A stretch of DNA of 64,000 bases from Ciona savignyi (Eukaryota > Chordata > Ascidiacea > Phlebobranchia > Cionidae), in contig CH000159.1 of assembly GCA_000149265.1 (NCBI GenBank), positions 204,552 to 268,551 of the forward strand. Reading direction: 5' to 3'. Shown in pieces: positions 40,908 to 53,400 of the stretch (position 1 is its first letter; each line of letters starts with the position of its first letter). The notes under the pieces were generated by a model, which saw only the letters and a program-made list of their open reading frames with translations, was not told the DNA's origin and ran no database searches. Position numbers and translations under genes: made by a program.

Positions 40908-42840
40908 TCGAGATCTCGGCGAAAAGTGACATACTTTCCACGCGGGGTTATGTAAGATAATCATCTTCTATAAATTTATTTAATCTTTACTTCTTACATT
41001 AATAAGTTTTCTGTTTATGAGTGACTATTTATCACTGAATTCGCATAATTTTATTGCTTAAATCCTGAAATGTTTGCTGGCTTGCATATCCTATACCGTC
41101 GAAGTAAACTTTGGAGAGTATTTTAATTCTTAACCACCACTATGGCCTTTAAAATTTCAATATTGCAGAAATTGTTACTGAACTCCTTTTGTCGTACATA
41201 TCGACCGGGGTTTCTTATACAGGTATACAGATTACACAATTAGCCTACGTCTTATACTACAAATTGGTCCAAAACCACGAATACAGCTTTATAAAAAACA
41301 AGTGGTATTCTCAATTGATTCTGGATACAAAAATGATTCCGTTTGTTTCATGTATTATCTCAAACTTTCCTTACTAGTTTTTCTTTTCCTTACATAAATC
41401 AATCACGAACAAAATAATTCGTTTAAATATTCGTAACTAAACCTTATTTCTTAAGAAAAAATAAACTTGGCGGTTAGAATTTAAAACGGATGATACATGG
41501 GTTAATCATTTTTATGAACTACAACAAATATGGACTTTTGAAGCTTTTATAAGTTAAATAGAAATTAAGTCTGTAGTTGCACAGTGCCACTTAATTGTTA
41601 AGTCTGTAGTTGCACAACGCCACCTATTGTGTTGTCTCATCGATGAAGCGATAGACTTGTAATTGTTTAATGACACCTTTCACAAAAGGCGCGAGCGTAA
41701 TCACTAGCTAAAAGAAAATCTACCAGGAGTACAATCGCCCAAAGACGCAAGACGCTATATGTTATTACAGCGATCTATTTTAATTATTGAAAAGAGAATA
41801 ATTGACGGGAGGATAGGGAGATTAAACGCTTTTTCTCTGCCATTTAGTGATTTTGATCAGTGTCGCATTGAAAAGATTCCGAATGTCATACTGCGCATGT
41901 GCGTACTGTAAATCTTCAAAACAAACACGTCTTTTATTTCTTTGTATACCGGGCCTAAAATGATAAAAGTTGAAACTTAATTGGACAAAGAATATATGCC
42001 ACCAAGTTTTTAAAAATATATAAATAGGACTACTACCATTTTGAGTTTAGAATTTTTCTTCCACGGTGGAAAACTTTGTTTTGCGAATTCGAATCCTGTG
42101 AACCATGGCTGTGTCGCGTTTCGGGTATTTCCCCTAAAATGCGTGATTTTTTTACCGGGATAAGGTTTAAATTAATGATAGGCTAGTCCATTTTTATAGT
42201 ATATTTATCAGTCGCGTTAACCACGCGTTATTATCGTATTATTAAAATGTCTGTCGTTTTTATATAAGGCCCCAGCGAAAACGCTATATCAACTCCTTAT
42301 GAAACCGCTGCCTTTTTACTGAACTCATTCATCAAAGTAACTAAAATACATTGTACCACAGTAAACCAGAATATTGGAATAAATATTCTTGTCCATTGGT
42401 TGGTCATATAAAGTAATTTAACGTCATACAGTACTTATATTTGTGAAAAACAAGACGTTCAATTCAGGCCAGAATTTTTATTGGAGAACCTTACCAACTC
42501 GATCCTATTTAAGAATTATTTTACTTTTGTTATATTTGTTACACACTTTAATGCAAAAAAAATTAACAAAAGTAATCATTAATTATGTTTGTGACAGGCT
42601 TAAATGTTTTGGAATTTTAGCGCTGCATTTATGTTTTGTTTGTAACAGTCAATAGTTTATTTGTTCATTTTGCCCACCGGATTGCAGTTCATTCATGCGT
42701 AGAGGCTCTATTATGTATAATCTGACAAGTAAAGCGTAACTATCTGATAACATGCGAATATGTTTTACTATGTACAAAAATAACAAAACTAGTCCGCCGA
42801 CGCGGATGCATGTGTTGGTTTTCTCGTTTTAAACAATTTC
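40908..42840. other. Intergenic region upstream of the Toll-like receptor gene
   Basis: No exon is supported. The first part (to about 41100) continues the repeat family split by the hAT insertion. At 41567-41632 the block aagtctgtagttgcac is duplicated directly within about 60 bases. The remainder, about 1.2 kb, is AT-rich and may hold regulatory DNA of the receptor. Confidence 0.45.
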
Positions 42841-42848
42841 GAGATTTC

Positions 42849-42857
42849 TATATATAA
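42849..42857 (+). promoter_or_regulatory. TATA box of the Toll-like receptor gene
   Basis: TATATAAAT lies 84 bases before the ATG at 42941. That would put transcription start near 42880 with a 5' leader of about 60 bases. Position and sequence fit a core promoter; use is inferred. Confidence 0.5.
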
Positions 42858-42940
42858 ATATCCTGACGCAATGGCTGTGGGTGTAATAGTGTGCTAGCTT
42901 TAGCAGCCATTCGACCAGACGTGGATTATATACCAGCATT

Positions 42941-45568
42941 ATGATTTTAGAATGTGAAATATTTATTAAGGCCGTTACTTTAATGTGCGTCGCGCAATTG
43001 TCCTCGTCTATAACATGGACCGCATCGAAATGCAAGATTAAGAAAGTGCCAGAGCTCTTCATACCACTTCGCTACAACGTCAATTGCTCAAATCTTAAGT
43101 TGCATAATATACCGCAAGGATCGCTACCCTCAGTCGCCATGTTAGATATGTCAAGGAACAGCATACGCGAGATTAGCAACCACACTTTTAGTTCGTCTTG
43201 TGAGGCATTCAAAGTGACCCGCATTCTTGATTTGGCCAATAACCTGATATCCGGTATGGAGGCGGATTCATTCAGTTGTTTCATTGGGCTGGAATATCTA
43301 CACCTCCAACTTAACTTTATTGCAAACATCGACCAATGGACGTTTCGCGGCCTTGAGAAACTAAAATTGTTAAATCTCAAGGCAAACAACTTGATTGAAA
43401 TGCCTCGACAGGCGATTCGTAGCTTGCTTGCGCTAGAATCGCTCTATCTAGGCGGTAATCGCTTCCAAGATTTTGTGTTTGATGATTATTTCTCCAACCC
43501 GCATAGACCACCAGGATTGAAACATTTGTATTTGGTCGGTCTGACTGATCTGAATATCACAGGCCGCCAAGGTGAGGTATGTAAACATGTTACGTATTAC
43601 GAAACAATAGATTTGACCCTAACCACCAATTTAGTTCTAAGTAAAAACTTATTCGCATGTTATCAGATAGGGACGCTTCACTTGTCTGATTATCCGTACC
43701 TAATCGATCCCCTACGTATGAAAGCACTGCAATGCACTACCATTGGAACACTTGATTTTGGGCCTGGTTGGCGAAATGAACACCCAGGAATCATGGCGCT
43801 TACTAACAAAACATTTGCTGCGCTGAAATGCCTTAACAGTTCATCCATAGTTCACAGGATTCGAATTCGCAATACACAACTTCACGCTTTGAAAAAATTT
43901 TCGTTCTCTGAAGTGACAGGACTGCAGTACATTGATTTATCACACAACAAATTGTCAGCCATCTATGCTGCTGCCTTTTCAAATGTTTCAACCTTGCGTG
44001 AAATTGACTTGTCTAACAACGACCTTCAAACCTTTCCAGTTCTGCACTATTCACCAATGGTGCACAGCATTCAAAGCATTAACCTAGCCCGGAACAAGAT
44101 TTTTAGCGATGGATTTAGCCTGGACGTAGTCCAAAGAAATGGTCAAAGATCACTCTACAGTCAGACCAGAGCCATTAACGTAGCTGGAAACTGGTTCCGA
44201 TACGTTCTCGCAACTGTAAGTATTTCCAAGACAGAGAGTATCAACATATCCCACTGTAAAATAGAGTGGTTTGACTTAGGTGGGATATACACGCTAGAAA
44301 AGATACCACTACGAATTATGGATTTAAGTTACAATCGGTTTGTTGAGCTTCCGCCGTCCGTGCTTCCACGTTTGCCCAAACTGGAATATTTCGACTTCAG
44401 TGGCAACAGCATCCGCCATATTTTAAACTGCACTGTGTTCTGGAGAAACGTGAATTTGACATACATTGCTTTTAACGAGGTACATAATATACAAAGCTAT
44501 TTAAACTCGGGAATGTTTTCACATTTAAACGTCAAGTTTCTTTTTTTATCAAAATCCAGCATTCGAAATATTTCGTCAAATGCCTTTCACGGTTCAGAGC
44601 ACATGAGAACATTGGATTTGTCGATGAATAAGATTTCTATGATTCCAGGATCATTGTTTCGTGACAATCTGATGCTTGAGATAATAAACTTACAAGGAAA
44701 TCAAATATCTCAGTTAGACCCAGCTGTGTTTACACTTCTCACACGGCTCGGCTCACTTAATATTCAAAATAACCCCTTCTTCTGCGAGTGTGCTATAATT
44801 CCATTACAACAGTGGATCATAAAAAACACCTTTAGTAGTCCACCAAATAGAAATCGCATATTTTTCGGGAAAATGACTTGTTTTCTGCAAAAAAGCCACA
44901 TTTATTTAGACTTACTTCGCTGGGATGCAGAGAAGCAATGTTGGATGAAAACAACTATTTTAGTGGGAATTTTACTCGCTTCTTGCTTGTTGGGATCCTG
45001 TTTCGTTGTGTTTTTGTACTTTAGCAGATTTCATATGTTGTTTTGGTACGAAATGATAAAAGCTAAGATTTCATTTCAACGTAAAGTGGCCATGGATACA
45101 TCCAATGCATTTAAATACCAAGCATATATTTCATGTGTTCCAGATTCGAAAGACGAAGCGTGGGTAGTGAGGCATTTAATATGCGCTATCGAGAACCCAC
45201 CATACGAACTAGCACCGATGAATCTGTGCTTTCCATCCCGCGATTTTAGAGCAGGGTGTCCCAAAATGGCGTCGGCGGCCACAAGTATTCGAACCAGCAA
45301 ACATACTTTGGTTGTCCTGTCGCCGGAATACGTGAGGAACAGTTGGACACGTTTGGAGCTTTCCATGGTGTCGGAGATGTGGTTAAATAGTGAGCGATCA
45401 GCCGAATCGCTGGTCGTCGTTTACCTGAAGCGACGCGGGGAGGACCTGGTAGATATTGAGCGACTTCCGGTTTTGGGCGTCCGAAGGAATTGTTGGTTAA
45501 CATGGCCACTAGATGTCAGTGACCGACCCGCTTTCTGGATGAAATTGCGGGGAAGTTTAGCAAAATAA
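42941..45568 (+). CDS. Toll-like receptor, intronless
   Basis: A single open frame of 875 residues. A signal peptide (about 1-25, ending near SSSITWT) precedes a leucine-rich-repeat ectodomain with many recognisable repeats (LDMSRNSI, LDLANNLI, LNLKANNL, LYLGGNRF, IDLSHNKL, IDLSNNDL, LDLSMNKI, INLQGNQI) and a cysteine-rich C-terminal cap (NPFFCEC to EKQC). One transmembrane helix (about 671-695, ILVGILLASCLLGSCFVVFLYF) leads to a TIR domain at about 724-875. TIR boxes: box 1 YQAYISC, box 2 LCFPSRDFRAGC, box 3 FWMKL. In box 2 the BB-loop position that is usually proline is alanine, as it is in vertebrate TLR3. The single LRR C-terminal cap indicates a vertebrate-type (sccTLR) layout rather than Drosophila Toll. 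Ligand and orthology cannot be told from sequence alone. Confidence 0.95.
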   Translation: MILECEIFIKAVTLMCVAQLSSSITWTASKCKIKKVPELFIPLRYNVNCSNLKLHNIPQGSLPSVAMLDMSRNSIREISNHTFSSSCEAFKVTRILDLANNLISGMEADSFSCFIGLEYLHLQLNFIANIDQWTFRGLEKLKLLNLKANNLIEMPRQAIRSLLALESLYLGGNRFQDFVFDDYFSNPHRPPGLKHLYLVGLTDLNITGRQGEVCKHVTYYETIDLTLTTNLVLSKNLFACYQIGTLHLSDYPYLIDPLRMKALQCTTIGTLDFGPGWRNEHPGIMALTNKTFAALKCLNSSSIVHRIRIRNTQLHALKKFSFSEVTGLQYIDLSHNKLSAIYAAAFSNVSTLREIDLSNNDLQTFPVLHYSPMVHSIQSINLARNKIFSDGFSLDVVQRNGQRSLYSQTRAINVAGNWFRYVLATVSISKTESINISHCKIEWFDLGGIYTLEKIPLRIMDLSYNRFVELPPSVLPRLPKLEYFDFSGNSIRHILNCTVFWRNVNLTYIAFNEVHNIQSYLNSGMFSHLNVKFLFLSKSSIRNISSNAFHGSEHMRTLDLSMNKISMIPGSLFRDNLMLEIINLQGNQISQLDPAVFTLLTRLGSLNIQNNPFFCECAIIPLQQWIIKNTFSSPPNRNRIFFGKMTCFLQKSHIYLDLLRWDAEKQCWMKTTILVGILLASCLLGSCFVVFLYFSRFHMLFWYEMIKAKISFQRKVAMDTSNAFKYQAYISCVPDSKDEAWVVRHLICAIENPPYELAPMNLCFPSRDFRAGCPKMASAATSIRTSKHTLVVLSPEYVRNSWTRLELSMVSEMWLNSERSAESLVVVYLKRRGEDLVDIERLPVLGVRRNCWLTWPLDVSDRPAFWMKLRGSLAK

Positions 45569-46373
45569 ATGCCAGTTACACCACCCTGTTAAACAACATT
45601 TTATTGGTGGCGCGTTTCGTATATTTAAATGAAAACGTATAATGTGTAGTTAATAAGCCTTTATGCCGCCAAATTAAAAAGATCATAAAGTACCGAAAAA
45701 TCTTAGAGTCAAATGAAATGCAGCATAACATAGCTATTGCATATTTAAAATGTTACTTGACATGAACCCGTTTTTAAAAGGTATATGTGTCCCTGCAGTT
45801 TATCATTCGAGTTTACCATTTGGTTTAAAGATTTTGAAGAATTGGTATAAAAAATTGAATTGTTTAAAAAGACTATTAATTCAAGAAAAAGGGGAAAATA
45901 ACTAGTGTAAATACATTGTTGATTAGTTAGCTGTGACCGGACTCGAAATGCTCTCATTTAGAAGTTCCGGGTCATTCTCCTAATGTAAGCGCACAGGCAA
46001 GTGTATCACAGACAGGTTAGGCTACTCATTTATGTTAAAACAAGAGTAATCGTCAAAATACCTGTTGTTCATAGGCAGGATCCCGAAGATATTGCAGTTT
46101 TGTATACGGTGGAAACTTTATGCCCCAGTGCTTGTTTAACGTATTGCTGTGAGGGCGCTCGGCTTACTGACATTAACTCACGGCCCAGTTCGCGATATTA
46201 AAAATATGGAGAAATTATTATCAACGATAAGTTGGGAGTGATATATATGGCAATAAAAACAATTATTTCAGCAGTAATGTTTCAAAATGCCACGAAAGAA
46301 ACGACTAAACACTGGTTGGTTACCAACAATTCAACCGACCGGACCTTTTTTAATAGGATATAACAGTGTTTCC

Positions 46374-46790
46374 CAAGCATTTTTGGTCGCGGACTAATTT
46401 TAAATCAGCCTAAGTCTTGCGAACACAGGGTTTACTGTATTTTTTACATTTACTATTAATGGAAACTTTGTCCCTGAACTCTTTTAGCTTGTCGAAATGA
46501 TGGTCTATGGTTGTCATCACACATCCAATTGTTTGCTTTAAAAATCATGCTTTGCCAAGGTACTCCTTATGCTTAGATATAAGGTGATGTTGAAGTTTAG
46601 CTTCTATTAAAAGAGCTGTGAGCTAACACTTCGAAACAAAACGCACACTGTGACCTGGCCCTGCCATTTACTTGCAATGCATTAATAGTAGCCGATATGC
46701 GATCATAAGATTCTATCTTTATGTGCTCGCGGACTCATTAAGTCCGCCCCAGATTCAAATGAGTCTGGGGACTCTGGTTGAAAAACACTG
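46374..46790. mobile_element. hAT-like MITE
   Basis: CAGTGTTTCCCAAGCATTTT at the left and the inverted CAGTGTTTTTCAACCAGAGT at the right form hAT-type terminal repeats. The flanking octamers GGATATAA and GAATAAAA agree at six of eight positions, consistent with a decayed 8-bp duplication. The 417-base interior has no transposase. The inner right end contains a strong hairpin, ccccagattcaaatgagtctgggg. Confidence 0.65.
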
Positions 46791-47477
46791 GAATAAAACA
46801 ACTGCATTGTCGACACCTACATGAGGCTAAATTTCTACGTTTTCTTTATTGTGTTATTGTGAAAATTGTGTGAGTTAAACGAAATTATACTAGAATTACT
46901 TCACCACAGCAGCAAGCTTAGGCTATAACATAGTTATATTACTATATGGTATACGCGGCTTAAAGAAACAAATGGGCGACCGAAATGGCTTCTGGTAAAC
47001 TACATTACGTAAAATGTCAGCTATGGCTAGTAGGATAGCAAGGGTAGGTTTCTACCGCTTGTCAAAATATGTGCAAAAGCGTGTTTCGGAGACGTTGCTG
47101 CAACCAGCGAAAAATGCTATGAACACTGACAATTCATGCAAATAAAACATATTGCTGCTGAAAAATTAAAAGTACTGACGCAAAATGCGTTTGAATTATT
47201 GCGACATTGCTTCGCTGGTTTTCATACTAAAAAAATCCAACTAGAAAAAACTAAGAAACGTAGCACCAAAGAAAGCTTTTTGAAGGGAATGTTAAACATA
47301 AAAACACAGGGAACTTTTTTTAAAATGTATCAAATCGCTCGAATATAGCCCATTTTGTTTTTACCAAGTATGGTGGGGACGCCTTGAATGGGGATAAAAT
47401 AATACTTTGATATTTAGGTAAACGCAGTAAACATTCTACCGTTACTACTGTTTGCACCTAACTGGCACTACTACTAA

Positions 47478-50400
47478 TTAAAAATGGGAAAAATTCGACC
47501 AACTTAGACTTAAATCGGGGACGTCGGAAAATTGATTATGACGACTGAAAGTGCCGCTGCCCCCGCTGATGTCCAGCAGTTTACTAAAGCTGGTGTCGAG
47601 TGGTTCGTATTTTGGTGACAGAAGGCTTGGATTCGGAGGAGCAATTGACTCCGACACAGTGGAAGACTCCACATTGATGTCATTTGTGTCTTTATGCTGA
47701 TGGGTTATATCAGCAAGGGGAACCCTCTCTGGGGTCAAACTTTCAAAATGACTCGGTTTATCTGGAGTTTTGAAGACAGAACCAATGAGGTCATGAAAAA
47801 AGTCAAACGCAGGATTTTTTGATGAAGATGGTATCGGGGATGGGATAGAGTGTTCACCAATTTCATCGCTTTTGTCGTTACACCACTGATCATCCCGCTG
47901 CTTTGTGGTGTTCTGGAAACACTGCAACATATTTTCCTTGCTGTCTTCCAAGTCCATATCATTGCACCTGAATAAAACAAATTATAAATACCTTAAAAAT
48001 TATAAAAACTTATGTTTTTATCCTGGCTCACCGCTTCGTTTTCTGCCATTTATTCTTGTTCAACGGTGTAGATGTAGGCAACTGTGTGAGATTCTTCTGC
48101 TGCATATCTGCATAATTTTGCCGTAAATCACCAACACAGCTCTTTACTCGACGAATACAACGACTTGAAGGTGTCACTTCTCTTTCTGTCTTTGACCGAT
48201 GCTGGAATTCCTTGGACGACTCCGGAGAGCCCCAGGAGCATCTTCTTTTCCGCGAAGCCGGAGACATCATCGAATCCACATCGGGGCCACGAGCCAAACA
48301 AGACTTGAAAGGAGATCCTAAATCTTCCAAGATCTCGTTGAAACTCTCTTCCGTCATTAGTTTTGGACTTTTATGTTTGTCTTTCTTGTAAGATGGCTTG
48401 CAATGAAGGAGCTGACTGGCAGATGATGGGGATGATGGATATTTCGATTGAGCAGCAACTTCATTCTGCAAACATGGACGAGAATGAATATATAAGATCA
48501 TTAATTTTTACTACATTATAGAATATTTAATATTCCACATTGGTGTAATAAGAGTGTCAGCAGTAAAACTAGTTGCTAGTTAAACGATCATGTGGACTTG
48601 TCTAAGTCACATAGCATGCATTGTCTAGATCCAATGAATTTAAGGTTTGCATTCAAACTAAAAGAACGTTTGCATTTAAACTAAAAAAACTATCACTTAG
48701 TACTTGAAATATGCTATCACTTAGTACTTGAACTTGATATATACTATCACTTAGTACTTGAAATATGCTATCACTTAGTACTTGAAATATACTATCACTT
48801 AGTACTTGAAATATGCTATCACTTAGTACTTGAAATATACTATCACTTAGTACTTGATATATACTATCACTTAGTACTTGAAATATGCTATCACTTAGTA
48901 CTTGAAATATACTATCACTTAGTACTTGAAATATGCTATCACTTAGTACTTGAAATATGCTATCACTTAGTACTTGAAATATACTATCACTTAGTACTTG
49001 AAATATGCTATCACTTAGTACTTGAAATATGCTATCACTTAGTACTTGATATATACTATCACTTAGTACTTGAAATATACTATCACTTAGTACTTGAAAT
49101 ATGCTATCACTTAGTACTTGAAATATACTATCACTTAGTACTTGAAATATGCTATCACTTAGTACTTGAAATATGCTATCACTTAGTACTTGATATATAC
49201 TATCACTTAGTACTTGAAATATGCTATCACATAGTACCTGATATATGCTATCACTTAGTACCTGATATATGCTATCAATTAATACTTAATACATGCTATC
49301 AGTATCACTTGGTACCTAATATATGCTATCACTTAGTATCTGATATATTCTGTCACAGTATCTGATATATCTGATTGTTTTTTGTACCTGATAAACATCT
49401 AAGCTTGTTAGAAATGAGACAGTATGAACCTTTTCAAAGTTTACAGATGAATTGAAAGAATCATGAAGGGTTTTTAAAGGTTCTTTTCTTGATTTCTTGG
49501 TGCTTCTCTTTGTACCTGACGTGACCTGTGTAGAAATATGCTATTTTTACCATAAAATAAACCCTAATACTTTATAATGTTATCACCGTAATTTCTCATT
49601 ATACTGTTATGTTATACGTTAGACCTTATGATGCCTTAAAATCTTTCACTGGAATAGCTCATCCACAAATCCACATCCGCAAAAGTAAAGGTTTAAAGCC
49701 GGAGATTTTCAATCACAAAGATATTAGTAATTGAAAAGTATATTAAAAAGGATTGATAAAAATACATACACGAGTTTGGGAAAGCATCGGGCTACAGTCG
49801 CTGTTCAAGCTGCCACCACGTGTATGAACACTGCTACCGGTGGCAGAGTTCAACAAACCTAAAACAAAATTTGTTGTAAATCGCTTTTTGAAAGTATTGT
49901 AGTGACGTTCACTGTTCCTCAATATTAAAAGATGTTAAAATCCAACAAGTATAAGATATTTGTGCTTAATATACAACTGTCTCTCCAGTCTACTTTTTAA
50001 ACAATCTAGGAAATTCCTACCATGAGTAGAAGGGGTGAAAACACTAATATCTGATACGAAGCCAGAATCAGCAAGTAAAGAACATTCTTGAGAAGACGAT
50101 CTGTAATAAGACGTAGCTAAATGTATGTCAAGAATATGGACATTAATGATAATTGATAATCAGTTTACAAGTTCAGTGGTAGCATGACACACTGGACCTA
50201 CAGCTAAAAGTTGGCATGGTGGGAGCAATGGGACAGTAGTATTGCAAGTTGAATAACCGCCATGTACATTAATTGTGTCTAGTTTAGCAACTGACTATAC
50301 GCATGTGGTATGCTGATGACTGCCCTTTCAATCCCTTAGCATGCAACTTTTCTTTAAGGCATGAGCAAGCAAAAAAAACACAAAACTTAATGTTTAAAGA

Positions 50401-53400
50401 AAATAATATTGCAATTTTGTCCCACCATAAGCACTTAATTTTGAATTGTTAGAATAAAAAAATAATTGCAAATTATTTTCCATCGAATCGAATTTTAATC
50501 TTGATTCTGAAATGGACATTCCTATACATTACATCATCAAAATGCGATTAGCTTATATTGTTAAGTGAAATTTACACTTATTCCCATACCTTCGATTTTC
50601 CCTGTCACCATATTGTGATGAAATAGGAGTAGAATTGAAGAAGGTAGAAGTTTGGACATTGGGTGAAAACTCCTTTTCATTTGTCTCGTTCTGTGTTTAA
50701 AGATTACGTAAGCTCCCATAATAACCATATTAATTAACATACAAGATATACATGAAACAAGTATAACTACAGGATGCAGTGATTAAGATATGACAGAAAA
50801 CAACAAAAATAAACTAAAAATTGAAACTTCAATTGTATAATTTTTAAGGTACTTATGTTTTTTTTTCAGGTGTAACATTAAGGGTTTTGATGAGAGCGCG
50901 GAATAAACTATATTTTCATATATAAGACAGTTACACAGATTACATTAATTATTGGCACTGGAAGAAGAATGTATGGTCGTGGTGGGAGCCGTGGTAGAAT
51001 TGGTTTCTGTCCTTGTGCAACAGTTTGTAGAGACCACGTTGTCTCATGGTTGTTGGGACTTTCTTGGAACGAGTGTTGTGAGGTTCCACGCTGGGGGTGA
51101 AGCCATATTAAAGTCCGAACGATAAATATTAAAGGCCAAAAATCCATCAATTTTCAGTCGAGTAAGAATTTACTAGTATGTGACCGCTCATGTGAGTAAA
51201 TCTTTTAGGCGAGTAACTAAAGTATACTTATTATATAATAAAAATTAAACGTTTTAAAAAACGAAAATTTTGCTATGTGTATAAAAAAACGGTCACAATG
51301 ATGAGGATTTGTTTTTTCCCTATGTGCAATTTGAACAAAAAAACGGTTGCGGAGTTTAAACTCTTACTCACACAGCGTGCGTCACGTGAGTAAAATCCAT
51401 TACTCGTGCGGATTTTTTCGCCCTGAATATTAGGTGAAAACTGAAATATATCAATCTTTTAATATACCAAATTTTTATATAAACAGAACGCAACTATAAA
51501 CTGCATTAAATTTAATTGCATTGGATTAACAGGGTTTCATTTTCCCAAACAAGCGTTTAGAATATTTATTACAGAGGCCCATTGTGAGTATGAATTAATT
51601 TGGCATACATATCATCGCTACTCACAACACTGTCCAAGGTTAAAGGTCGTATATTCAAATCGGATCTTAACGTCCAATATGATGCTTTCGATCCTGTGGT
51701 CACTTGCCGCACAAATATATCATGGAGTGATAGGTTGTGACGTATTGAATTCTTCCACCCTTTAAATGCAATGGTATATTAATATTTAATAATTATATAT
51801 ATTTTCAAAAACAGTTAACGTTTTTTATGAGAGACGGTTATATGATATATTTGTTGCCCTATCATATAATATATCCTACCCTATCCTAACCACAGTAACC
51901 AGTTAGGCCTAATGATTTAATCATTAACTGATCTACGAACTTTATACATAACACTAAAAATAGGATGATCCGTATTGATGTTATAATCACAATTAGTCAA
52001 TAAATATATTAGAAAACTTTTAAGATCCATCACCCGGTTTGGCGGATATAAAATATGGGAACTTTTCTTCAATCCATTGATAGATTTGCCTCAGTGTCAT
52101 TCTACCAGCAGAGCTGCTGTTGATTGCGAATTGTATAAGTGCCATGTAGGAATATGGTGGTCTGCCTCTCTTTTCATCTCTCTGGAAGAAAATACGAACA
52201 TAAATATTAAATACGATGGGTTACGGTAGTGCTTGTTTCTTTACATTGGAGTTGGAGCTGCATGTTTATCACACCTTCACCATATCAGTATGAGCATGTC
52301 AGTTTAAAATGCAAGATAGAATCAGGGTTGGGATCAAATAATTGTAATATGATTATATGAATAATGGATATATTTAAAATGACCAATTTCCTGAAAATCC
52401 CACCGCCATACAAACTTCCTTTTTTTAAAAACACAGTAAATCAATGTCAAAACAGTGGAATTTTAAACAATAGTGTACTCTCTTATAAAATTGCATCGTA
52501 AAAAAAACAACTTATCCTTAAAAAAGACATTGCTTTGTTCAGCTGCATTGGCAAGCATTGCACATATATGATCTGGCATACTACCAGAATGTGACGCCAA
52601 TAAGGTGAATAGGTAAGCTATGTCTATGATGTGCATAATTTTTTGCCTCATTATAATTCTATTCAAACAATATTATTATTTAAACCTAACCCAAGATGCA
52701 TACAAGCATTACATTTATTGACTTATTTAACTCTTTCCCTCCCAACTCGCCATATATCGCGAGTTGGTGGTAAAACATGGCATCCCGACTGTACATAAAT
52801 GGGTGCAAATCTAAAAAACGATTTCTCCGCAATGCGTAATGGTAGAGACCTCAGCTATGGCTCATTCGATCAAGGAAACCCTATATTTTATTCTCTGTGA
52901 TTATCGTGGAGAAATAATAAAAATGCGAGGAGTGATAGCCTTTCTTTTTCAAGGCTTCGCCTCTTATTTCTATCGATTTTACACGAATTTACACGTGACT
53001 AACTCAGCCAATAGGAGTCGTGTTAACTTGCAGAAGAAGCTCTTTTTGTCAAGCAAGTCTTTCTTTACATTCTCTGAGAATTTCGTGCCGTTGAGATAAA
53101 AAGGAGAGCGTTGGTGACGTTTTCGCAGCAGGCGGTTATGCTTCGTGTTCACCAAAGCATGAATCCAGCTGGGCCTGCTGAGCGCACGATAAAGAAAAAG
53201 GCGGCGAGACTAGCTAGTTCGGTGTGCCCTGCTTTGAAAAATATTGGATATAGTATTTGCGTTTGTTTGGTTTTGTATGCCCTTTTTACACTTCCTTCAC
53301 TGTTCTTTTTTATACTTTTTACTATTTTAGTTCTACAAAACTAAAAACTTCAATGCGTTTTGGTTCAAGTTTTCATAATATAGTCAGAAAAAAGGGAAAT